In this document: in pieces, positions 18,455 through 28,392 of the stretch | How the letters are laid out: every line of letters starts with the position of its first letter | Position numbering within the stretch: position 1 is the stretch's first letter | Assembly (NCBI GenBank): GCA_019058365.1 | Contig: JAHPZE010000010.1 | Location: 1 to 64,000, forward strand | DNA: 64,000 nt | DNA from: Promethearchaeota archaeon | GTDB taxonomy: Archaea > Asgardarchaeota > Lokiarchaeia > Sigyniarchaeales > SOKP01 | Reading direction: 5' to 3' | Notes under the pieces: model-generated | Seen by the model: the letters and a program-made list of their open reading frames with translations, nothing else | The model's database searches: none | Told to the model about the DNA's origin: nothing | Made by a program: the position numbers and the translations under genes

Positions 18455-20886
18455 TTTAAAACCTCTGTGCTCCCAACAACTATTTTTCTATACACTTCAT
18501 TTGGAGACTTGATTTGATTGTTTACGGTTAATAAATCATCAATTTTAATGCCAAATAATCTTTCATTTTCTTGTAAATAAGGTTTAATGAGATTCCAATC
18601 TTGATTTGAAAGATTGGCAAAAGTCCCTCCATTGAGTTGACTTTTTGAAGTTTTATTAAATGGATCACGAATGTAAATGGCCCCACCTGACGCTAGAGAA
18701 AATAAATTTCCTCCTGGATAAGGTTCTGGATATTCTTCTAATAAACCATTTGCATTTAAACTTATTCCATTTAAAATAACAAAACCGCCATCGCGGAAAA
18801 CATCACCTGCCATAAAGGATTCAGCCAAATAATCCAAGCAACTTCCGTTAATGATAACACGAGGATTTCCAACCGCATTTATAAGAGCCCTCCCTGCCGC
18901 ATTTCCTCTCACATAGCAAATACCTCCTTTGGCTCCATAAAGAAATGTTTGTCCAACATCCCCATATATAACAAGTTTTCCTGATTTCATAATCTGACCA
19001 CATTGATCTTGTCCATTAGAATGCACAAAAACTTCAGAATTAGTTATACCTGATCCTAAATAATCACCGGGAGAACCATATACATCAATTCTAATTGGTT
19101 TTGAATGATATCCAAAACCACAAGCACAAAATCTTTGTCCTCTAAGGTTAAACACAATAAAATTCACCCATCCCCTATTAAAGGCTTTAACCAATATTGA
19201 AGCTACACTTGTAGGTCCTTCTGAAGTAAAATCTTTACCATCAATGATTAAACATTGATCACTTGAATCAGGAATAGGGATGGATGAAGAATGAAAACTG
19301 AAGAACTTAAATAACTCTGAACTTTTTGAAATTCCACGAAAGATTGAATATAATGTTTTATGATATAATGCTAAAAGATTACTTCTTTTTTTTTCCCCTA
19401 TTGAATACACTTGATCAATTAAATTAGTTAAAAGTTTAATAGTTTCTTGAAATTGAGAATCTCCTTTTTTAGCATAAAGTTCTGAAGATTTTAAAAAACC
19501 TAATATTTCTCCGTAATCCATACTGGCAAATTCCTTAATAATTGAATTAAAATCAGGATTAAATTGACAATCCTTAAGTGTTTTAGTTTTTAAAGGAACT
19601 CTTTTTGGAATCTTAATTTTTTTACCAAACTTATCTGTACAAGATAAATTATTATTCTTCAGGGTAAATAAAAAAGCACCTCCATCAGTATAACTCCCAC
19701 CACGAGCATTCCAATATAAATCAGCTATGGAACAATATCTATCATCTTCTTCTGAAATACTTAAGAGAATTGAATCAATTGCTTGCTTTTCAGAAGCTAT
19801 AATGCCAATTTTTACTTCATCGTTTTCCTGAAGAGCAAATACTTGCGGTCTCAACATAGATGTATCAGTAATACCCAGTAATTGGAATTGATCCTCCACA
19901 TCATCATTTCTGGCAACAATAAAAAACCAAGGACCATCAGGAGAATTTTGGACATGATAACTTTGAATAAGTTGATAAATATGTTGCTTTTCAGCTGTAA
20001 GCATAGCAAAATCTCTTTCAGTCGTAGGTGCAAAAGCTTCAATTGCATATTCTAAAGGATATTCGTAAATTCTTGTCCATAGATCAAATAATAACGCAGC
20101 TACTTCAGTATCCGTTGAAAATAATGGCTCTCTTCCATTTTGAATAAGATATTCGCAAATAGAATGATAATTGGCAAAATCTCCGTTATGCACTAAAGCC
20201 TCTTTCAATCCAATAAAAGGGTGAGCACCACCTGGGTGCCAGACTCTCCCTCTGGTCGGATATCTTTGATGTCCCACCCAAAGATGAGCTTTTAAATCCA
20301 TTAAATTGTAATAGTCAATAGCTTCTTCAGCATATCCTACAATCTTAAAAACAATCATATTTTTTCCATGACATAAAACGAAAGCTTCTTGAGCGCTATA
20401 TTCACTATAGAATTTTTTATTTATCTGAAAACTATTTAAAAATACAAACTCATCTTCAGCTTTATTGGTATATTTAAAATTATTTTTTTTCATGAATTTC
20501 TTTAAAACTGGCTTTTTTACACAACAGAAATATCTATATACTTCAGGGGGAATTATTTCAAGCTTACTTGAATTATGATTTTTAGTTTTGATTTTGTAAT
20601 AAGTGAAAACATCAAAATTATTAAAAATAAATTGAGATTCCACATTTTCACGTATTTCAGGTTTAAGGTAAGCAATCTGTATTAAATAATTTGTTTTTAG
20701 AATCTCTTCTGTTACATTAAGTTGAGAGGCTTCTAAGCCCATGGCAATAACGCCTCCACCTTTTCCATTTCCTCTATTATGCATTTGAATGCAAGGAGGC
20801 AATAAGTGTTTACCTGAAATTTTCTCAGTTGAACAAAACCCAACAACTCCACATCCCCCTTCAGTTTCCTTTTTCATAACCTTCAT
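18451..20886 (-). CDS. glutamate synthase amidotransferase domain fused to GXGXG domain
   Basis: An 811-aa protein joining two functions often separate in archaeal glutamate synthase. Residues 1 to about 330 are a class II glutamine amidotransferase; the nucleophile Cys is in GGCGVVGF, 11 residues after Met, so a short propeptide must be cleaved. LWVGHQRYPTRG and VHNGDFANY support this. Residues about 560-790 are the right-handed beta-helix GXGXG domain with many G-x-x-x-G turns (KLVIYGDVGQTFLYGAKGG). The middle (about 330-560) is less recognisable. ATGA overlaps link it to both neighbours. It should release ammonia from glutamine for the FMN subunit encoded just upstream. Confidence 0.88.
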   Translation of the reverse strand: MKVMKKETEGGCGVVGFCSTEKISGKHLLPPCIQMHNRGNGKGGGVIAMGLEASQLNVTEEILKTNYLIQIAYLKPEIRENVESQFIFNNFDVFTYYKIKTKNHNSSKLEIIPPEVYRYFCCVKKPVLKKFMKKNNFKYTNKAEDEFVFLNSFQINKKFYSEYSAQEAFVLCHGKNMIVFKIVGYAEEAIDYYNLMDLKAHLWVGHQRYPTRGRVWHPGGAHPFIGLKEALVHNGDFANYHSICEYLIQNGREPLFSTDTEVAALLFDLWTRIYEYPLEYAIEAFAPTTERDFAMLTAEKQHIYQLIQSYHVQNSPDGPWFFIVARNDDVEDQFQLLGITDTSMLRPQVFALQENDEVKIGIIASEKQAIDSILLSISEEDDRYCSIADLYWNARGGSYTDGGAFLFTLKNNNLSCTDKFGKKIKIPKRVPLKTKTLKDCQFNPDFNSIIKEFASMDYGEILGFLKSSELYAKKGDSQFQETIKLLTNLIDQVYSIGEKKRSNLLALYHKTLYSIFRGISKSSELFKFFSFHSSSIPIPDSSDQCLIIDGKDFTSEGPTSVASILVKAFNRGWVNFIVFNLRGQRFCACGFGYHSKPIRIDVYGSPGDYLGSGITNSEVFVHSNGQDQCGQIMKSGKLVIYGDVGQTFLYGAKGGICYVRGNAAGRALINAVGNPRVIINGSCLDYLAESFMAGDVFRDGGFVILNGISLNANGLLEEYPEPYPGGNLFSLASGGAIYIRDPFNKTSKSQLNGGTFANLSNQDWNLIKPYLQENERLFGIKIDDLLTVNNQIKSPNEVYRKIVVGSTEVLK

Positions 20887-23348
20887 AATGACATCTTGTT
20901 ATCTAAATAAAAAAGTGTATCAGTTCTACCTCTTAATTCCTTTATAGTTTTCATATTAAGGGCGTTTAAAATTTGGCGCAATTGAATAGCCCATGCTTTT
21001 CGAAGATTTATTATGCGTTCTTTGCCCCAGTGAGGATCAATTAAGCAAGCAAATTTAGGATCTGTAGTAGTTATACCTGATGGACATCCATCTCCCTTCT
21101 CACACACTGCAAGTCGTTCACATCCTAATGCTACTAAATCTGCTGTACCCACCATTGCACCATCAGCTCCTAATGCAATTGCTTTAGCAATATCGTATCC
21201 CGTACGAATTCCTCCAGATGCAATAAGGACAATTTCCTCTCTTATTCCTTCTTTTGTGAGAAAGTTATGAACTTTTGGTATTGCATATTCAATAGGCATT
21301 GCTATATTTTTTTTACTTACTTCTGGAGCTGCACCAGTTCCACCGTATGAACCATCAATGTTCACAACATTAGCACCAGCATAATAACTACCAACTGCCA
21401 CCATATCAACATCTGTAGGAGTTGAAACTTTAACAATTACTAGAGCTTCTGGATTTACCTGTCTAATCCAATCAATATGTTTCTTATGATCTTCTACTGA
21501 ATAAACACTATGGAAGGGGAATGGTGAAAATAGACTTATTCCTGCTACAGATTCTCTAGCATTAGCAACAGCTTCAGTCACTTTTCCTGCAAGTAAATGT
21601 CCTCCTAAACCAGGTTTCGCTCCTTGAGCATATTTAAATTCTATAACTGGAGTTCTTTGAATTGAATCTTCACTCACACCAAACAAACCAGTGGCAACTT
21701 GAGTTATAACATGTTCTTTATAAGGTATTAATTCTTGAGGATAGCCACCTTCACCTGTAGACATGAAAGAGTCGAGTTCTTGAGCAGCCATCGCTCGCGC
21801 AAGCATCACATTCAGAGAAATTGAACCAAAAGACATCCCTCCTGAATAAACAGGCATAGGAATAGCTATTTTGGGTCCTTCAGAGCGCAGATTTAAGGGA
21901 ATTGATAAATCTATTGATAGATCATCCATTATTTGTTTTTCTTTTTCTTCAAAAATGAATGCTAGACGATCAAACCCTCCTGCACTTCTACCTATTCGAT
22001 ATCCAAGACTTTTTGGTAAGAGTCCTGTACGTGCTTGCTCAAATGTTGCTTGAATTAATTCAAGTGGCCAACGGCAATCTCCAACGCTTAATTGTTCAAG
22101 AGGTGCTAAATATCCTGATTTTGAATTTATCCTTACTGATTTAAATAAATCTCTAAATTTTGCCTTCTCCTCTTTATAAAAAATTGCCCTGCCAACTTCT
22201 CCTCTAATTCTTCTAATTTCTCTAATTCCCATAGCACCAAGAATTTCAAGAAGCTGATCCCTCCAAGCTGCTATCGTATTTTTTAATCTATTAAGAGTCC
22301 AATTTAAATCGATTTCACCATATTCAGCTACACAAGGAAAGGATAAATCAGCCCATAACGAGCATCCGAGAGAAATTAATAGTACGTAGTCTATTGCAAT
22401 ACAGTCAGCCCCACATATCATAGCTTTTGCAACATGCTCTGCAGCTGCTATACCACCACTAGCTATAATACTAACAGAATTGCGACATTTTTCATCAATA
22501 AGAAAATCGTGGATTCTTTTTATAACTGTTGGAATATCTCCCACTTTACTTTTTCCATAAAAATCAAAGTTCAAATGTATGATATCTATTCCATTTCTGG
22601 CTAGAGATATGACTTTATTTTCAATCCCCTCTTCTACTGGAAGATAAATTGAACATATAATATTAGGAACAATCTTCTTCACTGTCTTCATTAGACAAAA
22701 ATCTTCAATTTCAACCATTTTTGCTTTTCGAATCAAATTTTTTTCCAATTGATTTGGTTTACTATTCAATCGTAAACAAATTGCTTTAGAAAATGGTAAA
22801 AAATCATCTGAAAAGTCTGATTGAGGGATTATTGCAATTGTACCTAATGAGTATGCTGCTTTTATAATAGATATGATTTTTGTTTTGTCTTTTGAAATTA
22901 AAGGAAGAGGATTAAAAATAATAGGAAAAGGAAGTTTTAGGAGAGATGGATGTTTTTTTAAAAGTTTTTTCTCTTTATCAAAATTTAAATTCAAGGACTT
23001 TCGACCTAATTCAATAACAGTGGAAATATATTCTCTTCCGTGAATTCCATCCCTAGTAGGGCGTACTATTTCTGACATGTCAAACCAAATAGCATCAAAT
23101 CCCTCTCCAGCAAAAGATCCGCCATAACCTGCACCAGATACTGGAATTTTCCCTGTTTCAGCTTGGTATAAAATCTGTGATATAATTTGAGGAGACCAAT
23201 ACTTTTCTGGAGTAAAATATTCTCCAAATCCCAATTGCCCATAATGAACATAATCAGATTTTTCAGTTAATTTAAATTTTGAACTCTTTAATAATTGAGG
23301 TGTATATACTCTAGGGATTGAAAATCTCCAATTCTTTATGTCTTCCAT
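20883..23348 (-). CDS. gltB: glutamate synthase FMN subunit with duplicated synthase domain
   Basis: Forms glutamate from 2-oxoglutarate and ammonia using FMN and an iron-sulfur cluster. The C-terminal half (about 420-821) is a canonical synthase barrel: GGMSFGSISLNVMLARA, KPGLGGHLLAGKV, GSYGGTGAAPEV, ASGGIRTGYDIAKA, then three cysteines (GCERLAVC...GDGC) placed as in the 3Fe-4S loop. The N-terminal half (about 25-410) looks like a degenerate second copy: SIIASGGIAAAEHVAKAM and RDQLLEILGAMGIREI mirror the C-terminal ASGGI and RQILNALNMKTIKEL segments, but the cysteine loop is missing. At 821 aa it is far longer than the usual archaeal protein of about 500 aa. No NADPH-binding GltD gene accompanies it. 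Confidence 0.9.
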   Translation of the reverse strand: MEDIKNWRFSIPRVYTPQLLKSSKFKLTEKSDYVHYGQLGFGEYFTPEKYWSPQIISQILYQAETGKIPVSGAGYGGSFAGEGFDAIWFDMSEIVRPTRDGIHGREYISTVIELGRKSLNLNFDKEKKLLKKHPSLLKLPFPIIFNPLPLISKDKTKIISIIKAAYSLGTIAIIPQSDFSDDFLPFSKAICLRLNSKPNQLEKNLIRKAKMVEIEDFCLMKTVKKIVPNIICSIYLPVEEGIENKVISLARNGIDIIHLNFDFYGKSKVGDIPTVIKRIHDFLIDEKCRNSVSIIASGGIAAAEHVAKAMICGADCIAIDYVLLISLGCSLWADLSFPCVAEYGEIDLNWTLNRLKNTIAAWRDQLLEILGAMGIREIRRIRGEVGRAIFYKEEKAKFRDLFKSVRINSKSGYLAPLEQLSVGDCRWPLELIQATFEQARTGLLPKSLGYRIGRSAGGFDRLAFIFEEKEKQIMDDLSIDLSIPLNLRSEGPKIAIPMPVYSGGMSFGSISLNVMLARAMAAQELDSFMSTGEGGYPQELIPYKEHVITQVATGLFGVSEDSIQRTPVIEFKYAQGAKPGLGGHLLAGKVTEAVANARESVAGISLFSPFPFHSVYSVEDHKKHIDWIRQVNPEALVIVKVSTPTDVDMVAVGSYYAGANVVNIDGSYGGTGAAPEVSKKNIAMPIEYAIPKVHNFLTKEGIREEIVLIASGGIRTGYDIAKAIALGADGAMVGTADLVALGCERLAVCEKGDGCPSGITTTDPKFACLIDPHWGKERIINLRKAWAIQLRQILNALNMKTIKELRGRTDTLFYLDNKMSL

Positions 23349-23426
23349 TTTTCAAATTCATATTGTGCAATTAAAGGTTTAAGATGAAGTATGCTGCAAT
23401 TTTTATAAAAAAATAAATGATTGATG

Positions 23427-24776
23427 TTATAATCGGATATATCTATCTCTTTCCCATTCGCTTACTACAACCCGGGAAGCATCATATTCTTCAAGCTTAG
23501 CGTAATAATAATTCTTAAATGCTAATTCTCCAAATACTTCTTTCATAAGCTCTGAATTTCTGAAATATTGTAAAGCTTCATGTAAACTTCCTGGCAATGA
23601 TATAATCCCTTCTTTTTCCATTTCTTTAGAAGATAGATGGTATACATTTCTATCCGTTGGGTCAGGAATATTAATATCTTCTGAAAGAATACCATCTAAT
23701 CCAGAAATTAAAAGTACTGCAAATTGGAGATATGGATTCCCCGAAGGATCTGGACAACGTATTTCAACTCTAGCAGCACTTGATTTATTATGAAAATCTG
23801 GGACTCTAAGTAATGGAGATCTATTTCGAAAACCCCAAGCAAGATAGACGGGGGCTTCATATCCAGGGACTAACCTTTTGTATGAATTAGGCCAACTACT
23901 TAAAACTGCACACATCGGAATTGCATTTTTTAATTGTCCCGCAATCCATTTTTTCATTAAAATTGAAATATTATCTTTGTCATTTTCGTCATAAAAAACA
24001 TTATTTCCATTCTTCCAGAGAGACTGGTGCACATGCATTCCAGAACCATTAATTCCCTCGAATGGTTTTGGCATAAAAGTCCCTATTAGGTTATGTTGAG
24101 CAGAGACAGTTTTCACAATAGATTTAATTGTAATAGTATTATCTGCTGTATTAACAGCTTCACCATAACGGAAGTCTACTTCATGTTGTCCAAATGCAAC
24201 TTCATGATGTACACATTCAACAGAGATTCCCATAGCATCACTATATTCTGCTATTCTATATCTTATCATTTCATTAATATCATAAGGATCATAGTCGAAA
24301 TACCCTCTCATATCTGAAGGTTTGAATGCTTGTTGAGTATCTGGAGTAAGTATGAAAAATTCCATTTCTGGAGCACAATAATATGTATAACCATGTTCCG
24401 CTGCTTTTTTTACTGCTTGTTGTAAGATGTATCTGGGATCTCCTTCATATCTCTGGCCATCCGGCTTATAAATATCACAAATCACTCTCGCAACCTTATT
24501 TTGTTTTCTCCATGGTAATAGATAAAATGTACTTGGGTCGGGAAGTGCAACTTTATCGCTCTCCTCAATCGCTCCATAGCCTGTTATTGAACTTCCATCG
24601 AAATTCTCACCAATTTCAAAGATATCCTCAATTCTTTTTGAATTTATCTCGAAAGATTTAATAATACCATGGATGTCAGTAAATTGGAGATATATAATCT
24701 TTATATCTTCTTCTTTAACATTCTCTATTACAGTTTCACATAACTCTTTCCTTTTAGGATCAGTTTTATCAATCAT
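23427..24776 (-). CDS. glnA: glutamine synthetase type I
   Basis: Makes glutamine from glutamate, ammonia and ATP. At 449 aa it has the GSI signatures: EIGENFDGSSITGYG near residue 55, the metal-site helix YCAPEMEFFIL, the ATP-site segment NGSGMHVHQSLW, and the C-terminal catalytic region NKSSAARVEIRCPDPSGNP. The length points to the alpha group. It is the first gene of the minus-strand nitrogen operon, 78 nt upstream of gltB, so glutamine synthetase and glutamate synthase can be co-regulated as a GS-GOGAT cycle. Confidence 0.97.
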   Translation of the reverse strand: MIDKTDPKRKELCETVIENVKEEDIKIIYLQFTDIHGIIKSFEINSKRIEDIFEIGENFDGSSITGYGAIEESDKVALPDPSTFYLLPWRKQNKVARVICDIYKPDGQRYEGDPRYILQQAVKKAAEHGYTYYCAPEMEFFILTPDTQQAFKPSDMRGYFDYDPYDINEMIRYRIAEYSDAMGISVECVHHEVAFGQHEVDFRYGEAVNTADNTITIKSIVKTVSAQHNLIGTFMPKPFEGINGSGMHVHQSLWKNGNNVFYDENDKDNISILMKKWIAGQLKNAIPMCAVLSSWPNSYKRLVPGYEAPVYLAWGFRNRSPLLRVPDFHNKSSAARVEIRCPDPSGNPYLQFAVLLISGLDGILSEDINIPDPTDRNVYHLSSKEMEKEGIISLPGSLHEALQYFRNSELMKEVFGELAFKNYYYAKLEEYDASRVVVSEWERDRYIRL

Positions 24777-24872
24777 TTTTTCTCTTAATATTGTTTTTTT
24801 CTTTTTATTAAACTCAAAGTTTTACAGTTAGTTATTAAGTAAGATTACTCCAGTTAAAATTCATTTATTATC

Positions 24873-25265
24873 TCATTCATAAATTAATGAGTTACTTGTC
24901 TCTCTTTCAAGGATGCTGGATCGTATAAATGGCAATTTTTTAACACTTGTCAATTGAGAAATTCCTGATTTTAAAATAAAGAAATTTCTATACCTTTTTT
25001 GTGAATTACAATTCCAATTATACTCATTTTTTGGTTTAAAATCAGCAAATTTAGGTTCAGATATAATGTTAATATACTCATCATCGAGTTTATATTTTCC
25101 AAATGTTAATGTATCAAATTCTAAAAAGACACCACAATTCCACTTTTTAGATTTACTCTCGTAATTATTTATTAATTCACTATAAATTGATTTGCTTTCA
25201 CAAATTGGGCATATTTTACTATCGTGGAAATACTCCTCTCCACAAATTGGGCATTTTAATGACAT
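24873..25265 (-). CDS. zinc-ribbon protein, 130 aa, unknown
   Basis: Begins with a double-CxxC zinc ribbon (KCPICGEEYFHDSKICPIC); the rest is polar with no recognised domain. Archaeal genomes carry many such small zinc-ribbon proteins; nucleic-acid or protein binding is plausible but not shown. It is 96 nt upstream of glnA on the same strand, so it could head the nitrogen operon, though the gap and AT-rich run suggest a separate promoter for glnA. Confidence 0.65.
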   Translation of the reverse strand: MSLKCPICGEEYFHDSKICPICESKSIYSELINNYESKSKKWNCGVFLEFDTLTFGKYKLDDEYINIISEPKFADFKPKNEYNWNCNSQKRYRNFFILKSGISQLTSVKKLPFIRSSILERETSNSLIYE

Positions 25266-25633
25266 TTTTAATCTCTTTTCAAATCTAATAATTTAAGTAA
25301 AAGGGAAAAGTTCCCTAATTTTAGTTCTTTAAATAATATTATGATCGAATATATAAAAATATTAACTTTTTCTAGCGCAAACGTTTACATTATTGGAGAA
25401 TAAAATCGTGCATGATATATAAGAATCTATAAAAAGTGATCAATCGCTAAATTTTGAGATTTTTGTCGAGATGAAAACTAAACATATAGATCATTTTTTA
25501 GCGTTTCTATGATCACATGCATGAATTAATATAAAAACCATATAACTATGAACAGAAGAAGTAAACACAAAAAGTTCAAACTGTAATTAAACTTTTAAAA
25601 AACTGAAATTCGCTAAACATAAAAGTTTATATC
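25266..25633. other. AT-rich intergenic region
   Basis: No gene seen. A small inverted repeat, GGGAA/TTCCC with a 3-nt loop, lies near 25300-25315 just upstream of the zinc-ribbon gene. Confidence 0.4.
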
Positions 25634-26368
25634 CTACCAATATTGAACGTTAATCCCTGAATTTCTCATATCTTCTAAACTTTTGATAGAGTCGTTATCA
25701 AACGGACCGTTATTATGAATTAATAATACCTTTAAGTGAATTAAATTATCTAGTCCTTTAATTTCTGTTATATTATTACTATTGAGATATAATTGTTCTA
25801 GATAGCTTAAATTATCGAGTTCTTTGATTTCTCTAATTTGATTATAAGCAAGAATCAGAATTTTGAAATTAGTTAGTGTTTCAAGTCCTTTTATAACTTT
25901 GATTCTATTACCACCAAGATCTAATTCCCTTAAATTGGATAAATTCTCAAGTCCTGTGATTTCTGTAATATAATCACTGCAGGACGTCTCTAAGGATTTT
26001 CTCAGTCGCAAAACCTCTAAATTTCTGAGATGATCTAAATTTTCGATTATAGAAATATTACTATCGGTAAGTTTTAAGATCTTCAGATTTGTAAGATTGT
26101 CAAGATTCTCAATTTTGCTTAGATGAGGACTGTCTTTAATTACTAAAGACTCTAAATTTTGTAGGTGATCAAGGTTTTCTATTTTTTCGAGATAAAAAGG
26201 TTTGCAATGTAATTTCTTCAAGTTTACAAGTTTTTCAAGACCTTCAATTTCATCGAAGTTTTTAATTTCAAATTCACGTGGAAGATCATATGGAAGACGT
26301 AATTCTCCATTTTTTACTTCGATCTGAATTCCTTTATATAAAACAAACTCTTCTTTACTATTATTCAT
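25634..26368 (-). CDS. leucine-rich-repeat protein (SDS22-like)
   Basis: A 244-aa soluble protein built of about eight 22-residue leucine-rich repeats of the SDS22 type (L-x-x-L-x-x-L-x-x-L-x-L-x-x-N-x-I), for example LTNLKILKLTDSNISIIENL. There is no signal peptide or membrane anchor, so it is probably a cytoplasmic protein-interaction scaffold. Such repeats are frequent in Asgard genomes but also common elsewhere. No operon partner; a small plus-strand ORF lies divergently upstream. Binding partner unknown. Confidence 0.88.
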   Translation of the reverse strand: MNNSKEEFVLYKGIQIEVKNGELRLPYDLPREFEIKNFDEIEGLEKLVNLKKLHCKPFYLEKIENLDHLQNLESLVIKDSPHLSKIENLDNLTNLKILKLTDSNISIIENLDHLRNLEVLRLRKSLETSCSDYITEITGLENLSNLRELDLGGNRIKVIKGLETLTNFKILILAYNQIREIKELDNLSYLEQLYLNSNNITEIKGLDNLIHLKVLLIHNNGPFDNDSIKSLEDMRNSGINVQYW

Positions 26369-26447
26369 AACTTCATGAAACCTTTTTTCATATTTAATTT
26401 TAAAAACCTTCGAAGTTAAGTGGTTTTTTTATTTATTCCATGAACTG

Positions 26448-26660
26448 ATGCATGTCTTAATATTTGACCATAATAAATCACTTTATACAATAATTAATCA
26501 ATATCCTAAAAATCTCGAAATTGAATCATATTTAGTTCTTTTTCAAAAATATATAAAGAGACAACATATAATCAAGTGTAAGGGGAATTATTACTTGCAG
26601 ATAGAAAAGAAATTAACTGAGATCTATATTGATGATGAGAATTTTTTCCAAAGCAAATAA
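26448..26660 (+). CDS. small ORF, 70 aa, unknown
   Basis: An ATG-started frame with ordinary residue composition, including a run of aromatic and charged residues (CKGNYYLQIEKKLTEIYID). No family recognised and no clear SD. It sits alone between minus-strand genes. Real gene or chance is undecided. Confidence 0.35.
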   Translation: MHVLIFDHNKSLYTIINQYPKNLEIESYLVLFQKYIKRQHIIKCKGNYYLQIEKKLTEIYIDDENFFQSK

Positions 26661-26752
26661 ATATTGCTAAATCTTCCTTTTTTCTCAAATTCACCTTATA
26701 TACTGAACAAACCTATAATTTCCTGAAGCAAAACGAGTAATAACTAAGTTTA

Positions 26753-27514
26753 TTATGTAAAATGGGAATCCCTTATTTCACATTTAATTCTTCTGAGCTG
26801 AGGCCACAGCTCTCTTAAATTAGTATAAGGGATCTTTTTATTTAGATTTGAACAGATTGATGCGTTCATATCATAATTCACATGAAAGCTTAATATTCCT
26901 TGTTCGCATACAGAATTTTCCATACAGCCTTCAATCCAATAGTTTTTCCTGTAAGGGATTAGATCCCATTGAGTAAATGAAGATTCTGGTTTTTGACGAA
27001 TTAACAGTAGATTAGTGAAATTTACAAAGGTATGTTCTATATATTCAATATTCTCAAGACAGGTAACTATATGATTTATCCCTACAATACATCCTAAATT
27101 GTGGTAATAGTTAATAGCATCCTGAATTAATTTCTCATTTTTCCAAGTAGGATGGAGTTCGTCATAAGATATATGAATTCGATGTGGAATAATTGGTTTT
27201 TTTAAGATTCCATTCGTAGTGACCGCTATAAAAAAACCCAGATCCTTCCCTAAGTGAATAATTTTTTCTATATCTGGATGAAGCAAAGGTTCTCCTCCCC
27301 CGATTGCTATTGATGTCAACTTTAATTTTTTCCATTCTGTAAATAATAATTTAATTCGATTATAAGAGAGTTCTTTTTTCGGATCAGAGCTACTTCGGTA
27401 ATAACAGTTCTTGCAATCCAAATTACACTCATTAGTAATATAAAGATGTACTGATTTAGGATATCTTGGAGGATACCTGATGATCTGTAAATTTGGTTTA
27501 GTTAATTCTTTCAT
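26753..27514 (-). CDS. radical SAM protein with partial SPASM-like C-terminus
   Basis: The 253-aa protein has the radical SAM 4Fe-4S motif CNLDCKNCYY at about residue 30 and the glycine-rich SAM-binding segment AIGGGEPLLHP. The C-terminal part has further cysteines (GCMENSVCEQGILSF and SICSN) in the manner of a shortened SPASM/twitch auxiliary-cluster region used by peptide- and protein-modifying radical SAM enzymes. It follows the two paralogous unknown genes by 22 nt and is probably co-transcribed with them; its substrate may be one of those proteins or a peptide. Confidence 0.85.
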   Translation of the reverse strand: MKELTKPNLQIIRYPPRYPKSVHLYITNECNLDCKNCYYRSSSDPKKELSYNRIKLLFTEWKKLKLTSIAIGGGEPLLHPDIEKIIHLGKDLGFFIAVTTNGILKKPIIPHRIHISYDELHPTWKNEKLIQDAINYYHNLGCIVGINHIVTCLENIEYIEHTFVNFTNLLLIRQKPESSFTQWDLIPYRKNYWIEGCMENSVCEQGILSFHVNYDMNASICSNLNKKIPYTNLRELWPQLRRIKCEIRDSHFT

Positions 27515-27536
27515 GATTTTAATCTTCTCTAAAATA

Positions 27537-28373
27537 TCAATACTTACTTCTTAATATTTGGCGATATTTTTCTTCAGCTTTTTTCTTCTCTTCTCCTTTT
27601 GGGACAATATGTCTCCATCCATCTCGTTTTAGGAATCCTGCTACAAGTAAATCCTCCCTATCGAATGGATCGGCTTCATATTTACCAGGAACGACATCTT
27701 CTAAAACCTTCTGGATAATATCGAGATGTGTAAGATATTCTTCATAGGAGTACATTTCTGAGGTCATTTCGTGAGTTGAGAATGCGAATCTAATTTCCGA
27801 AGAATGGAAAAATGCCTGAATAACACTTCGTTCATAATCAATATGATCATACCTTCCATTAGGTAATTTTGAATATTGCTCTTCCAATTTCCAAATAACC
27901 CCTAGGGAAGCACCATAAAGACTTGGAGGATTCTGATCTTGAAGAATGTTTATAAGATGCGAAACAGCTAACCGAATTCCATCTAATCCGGGAATAATAT
28001 ATTTAAATTCAACAGGATTTTCTATAATTCCCATTTCTACAGAAATTTTGAAGTCTTCCTTGAATCTCTTTATTGTATACTCTTTAGGCTCGACATAAAG
28101 ACTATCTAGCTTGTTTAATTCTGCTTCTTTACCTTGTTGCAATTGAAAATGAGGTCTGCCGTAATTAGAAGCATCCACTTTGGGAGTTGAATATATCTCA
28201 TTATTAAAACCATAAGAAAATTCCCCAATACGACTAACCGCTTCTGATTCGCATACACCTAGCAAAATTTGCAGAAGAATTAATCCCGACTCAGGATCAG
28301 GATAAATAGTACTGTGATATGAGGAACAATCAACTATTTCGGGATTTATTATCTTAAAAGTAATCTCTTTCAT
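27537..28373 (-). CDS. unknown protein, paralogue of the next gene upstream
   Basis: A 278-aa soluble protein that aligns with the neighbouring 343-aa product over most of its length: shared features include IIDCSS/IVDCSS near the start, RIG-x-F, LYVE-E, PGLDGIR/PGLEGIR, and YIDYE followed by a serine-rich block and EYL-HL-I-KVL. No cysteine cluster or known catalytic motif is seen. It lies between the paralogue (19 nt) and the radical SAM gene (22 nt), so they form one operon. ATG start with a GAGTGATGT SD-like element. Confidence 0.75.
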   Translation of the reverse strand: MKEITFKIINPEIVDCSSYHSTIYPDPESGLILLQILLGVCESEAVSRIGEFSYGFNNEIYSTPKVDASNYGRPHFQLQQGKEAELNKLDSLYVEPKEYTIKRFKEDFKISVEMGIIENPVEFKYIIPGLDGIRLAVSHLINILQDQNPPSLYGASLGVIWKLEEQYSKLPNGRYDHIDYERSVIQAFFHSSEIRFAFSTHEMTSEMYSYEEYLTHLDIIQKVLEDVVPGKYEADPFDREDLLVAGFLKRDGWRHIVPKGEEKKKAEEKYRQILRSKY

Positions 28374-28392
28374 AACATCACTCGATAAAGGT

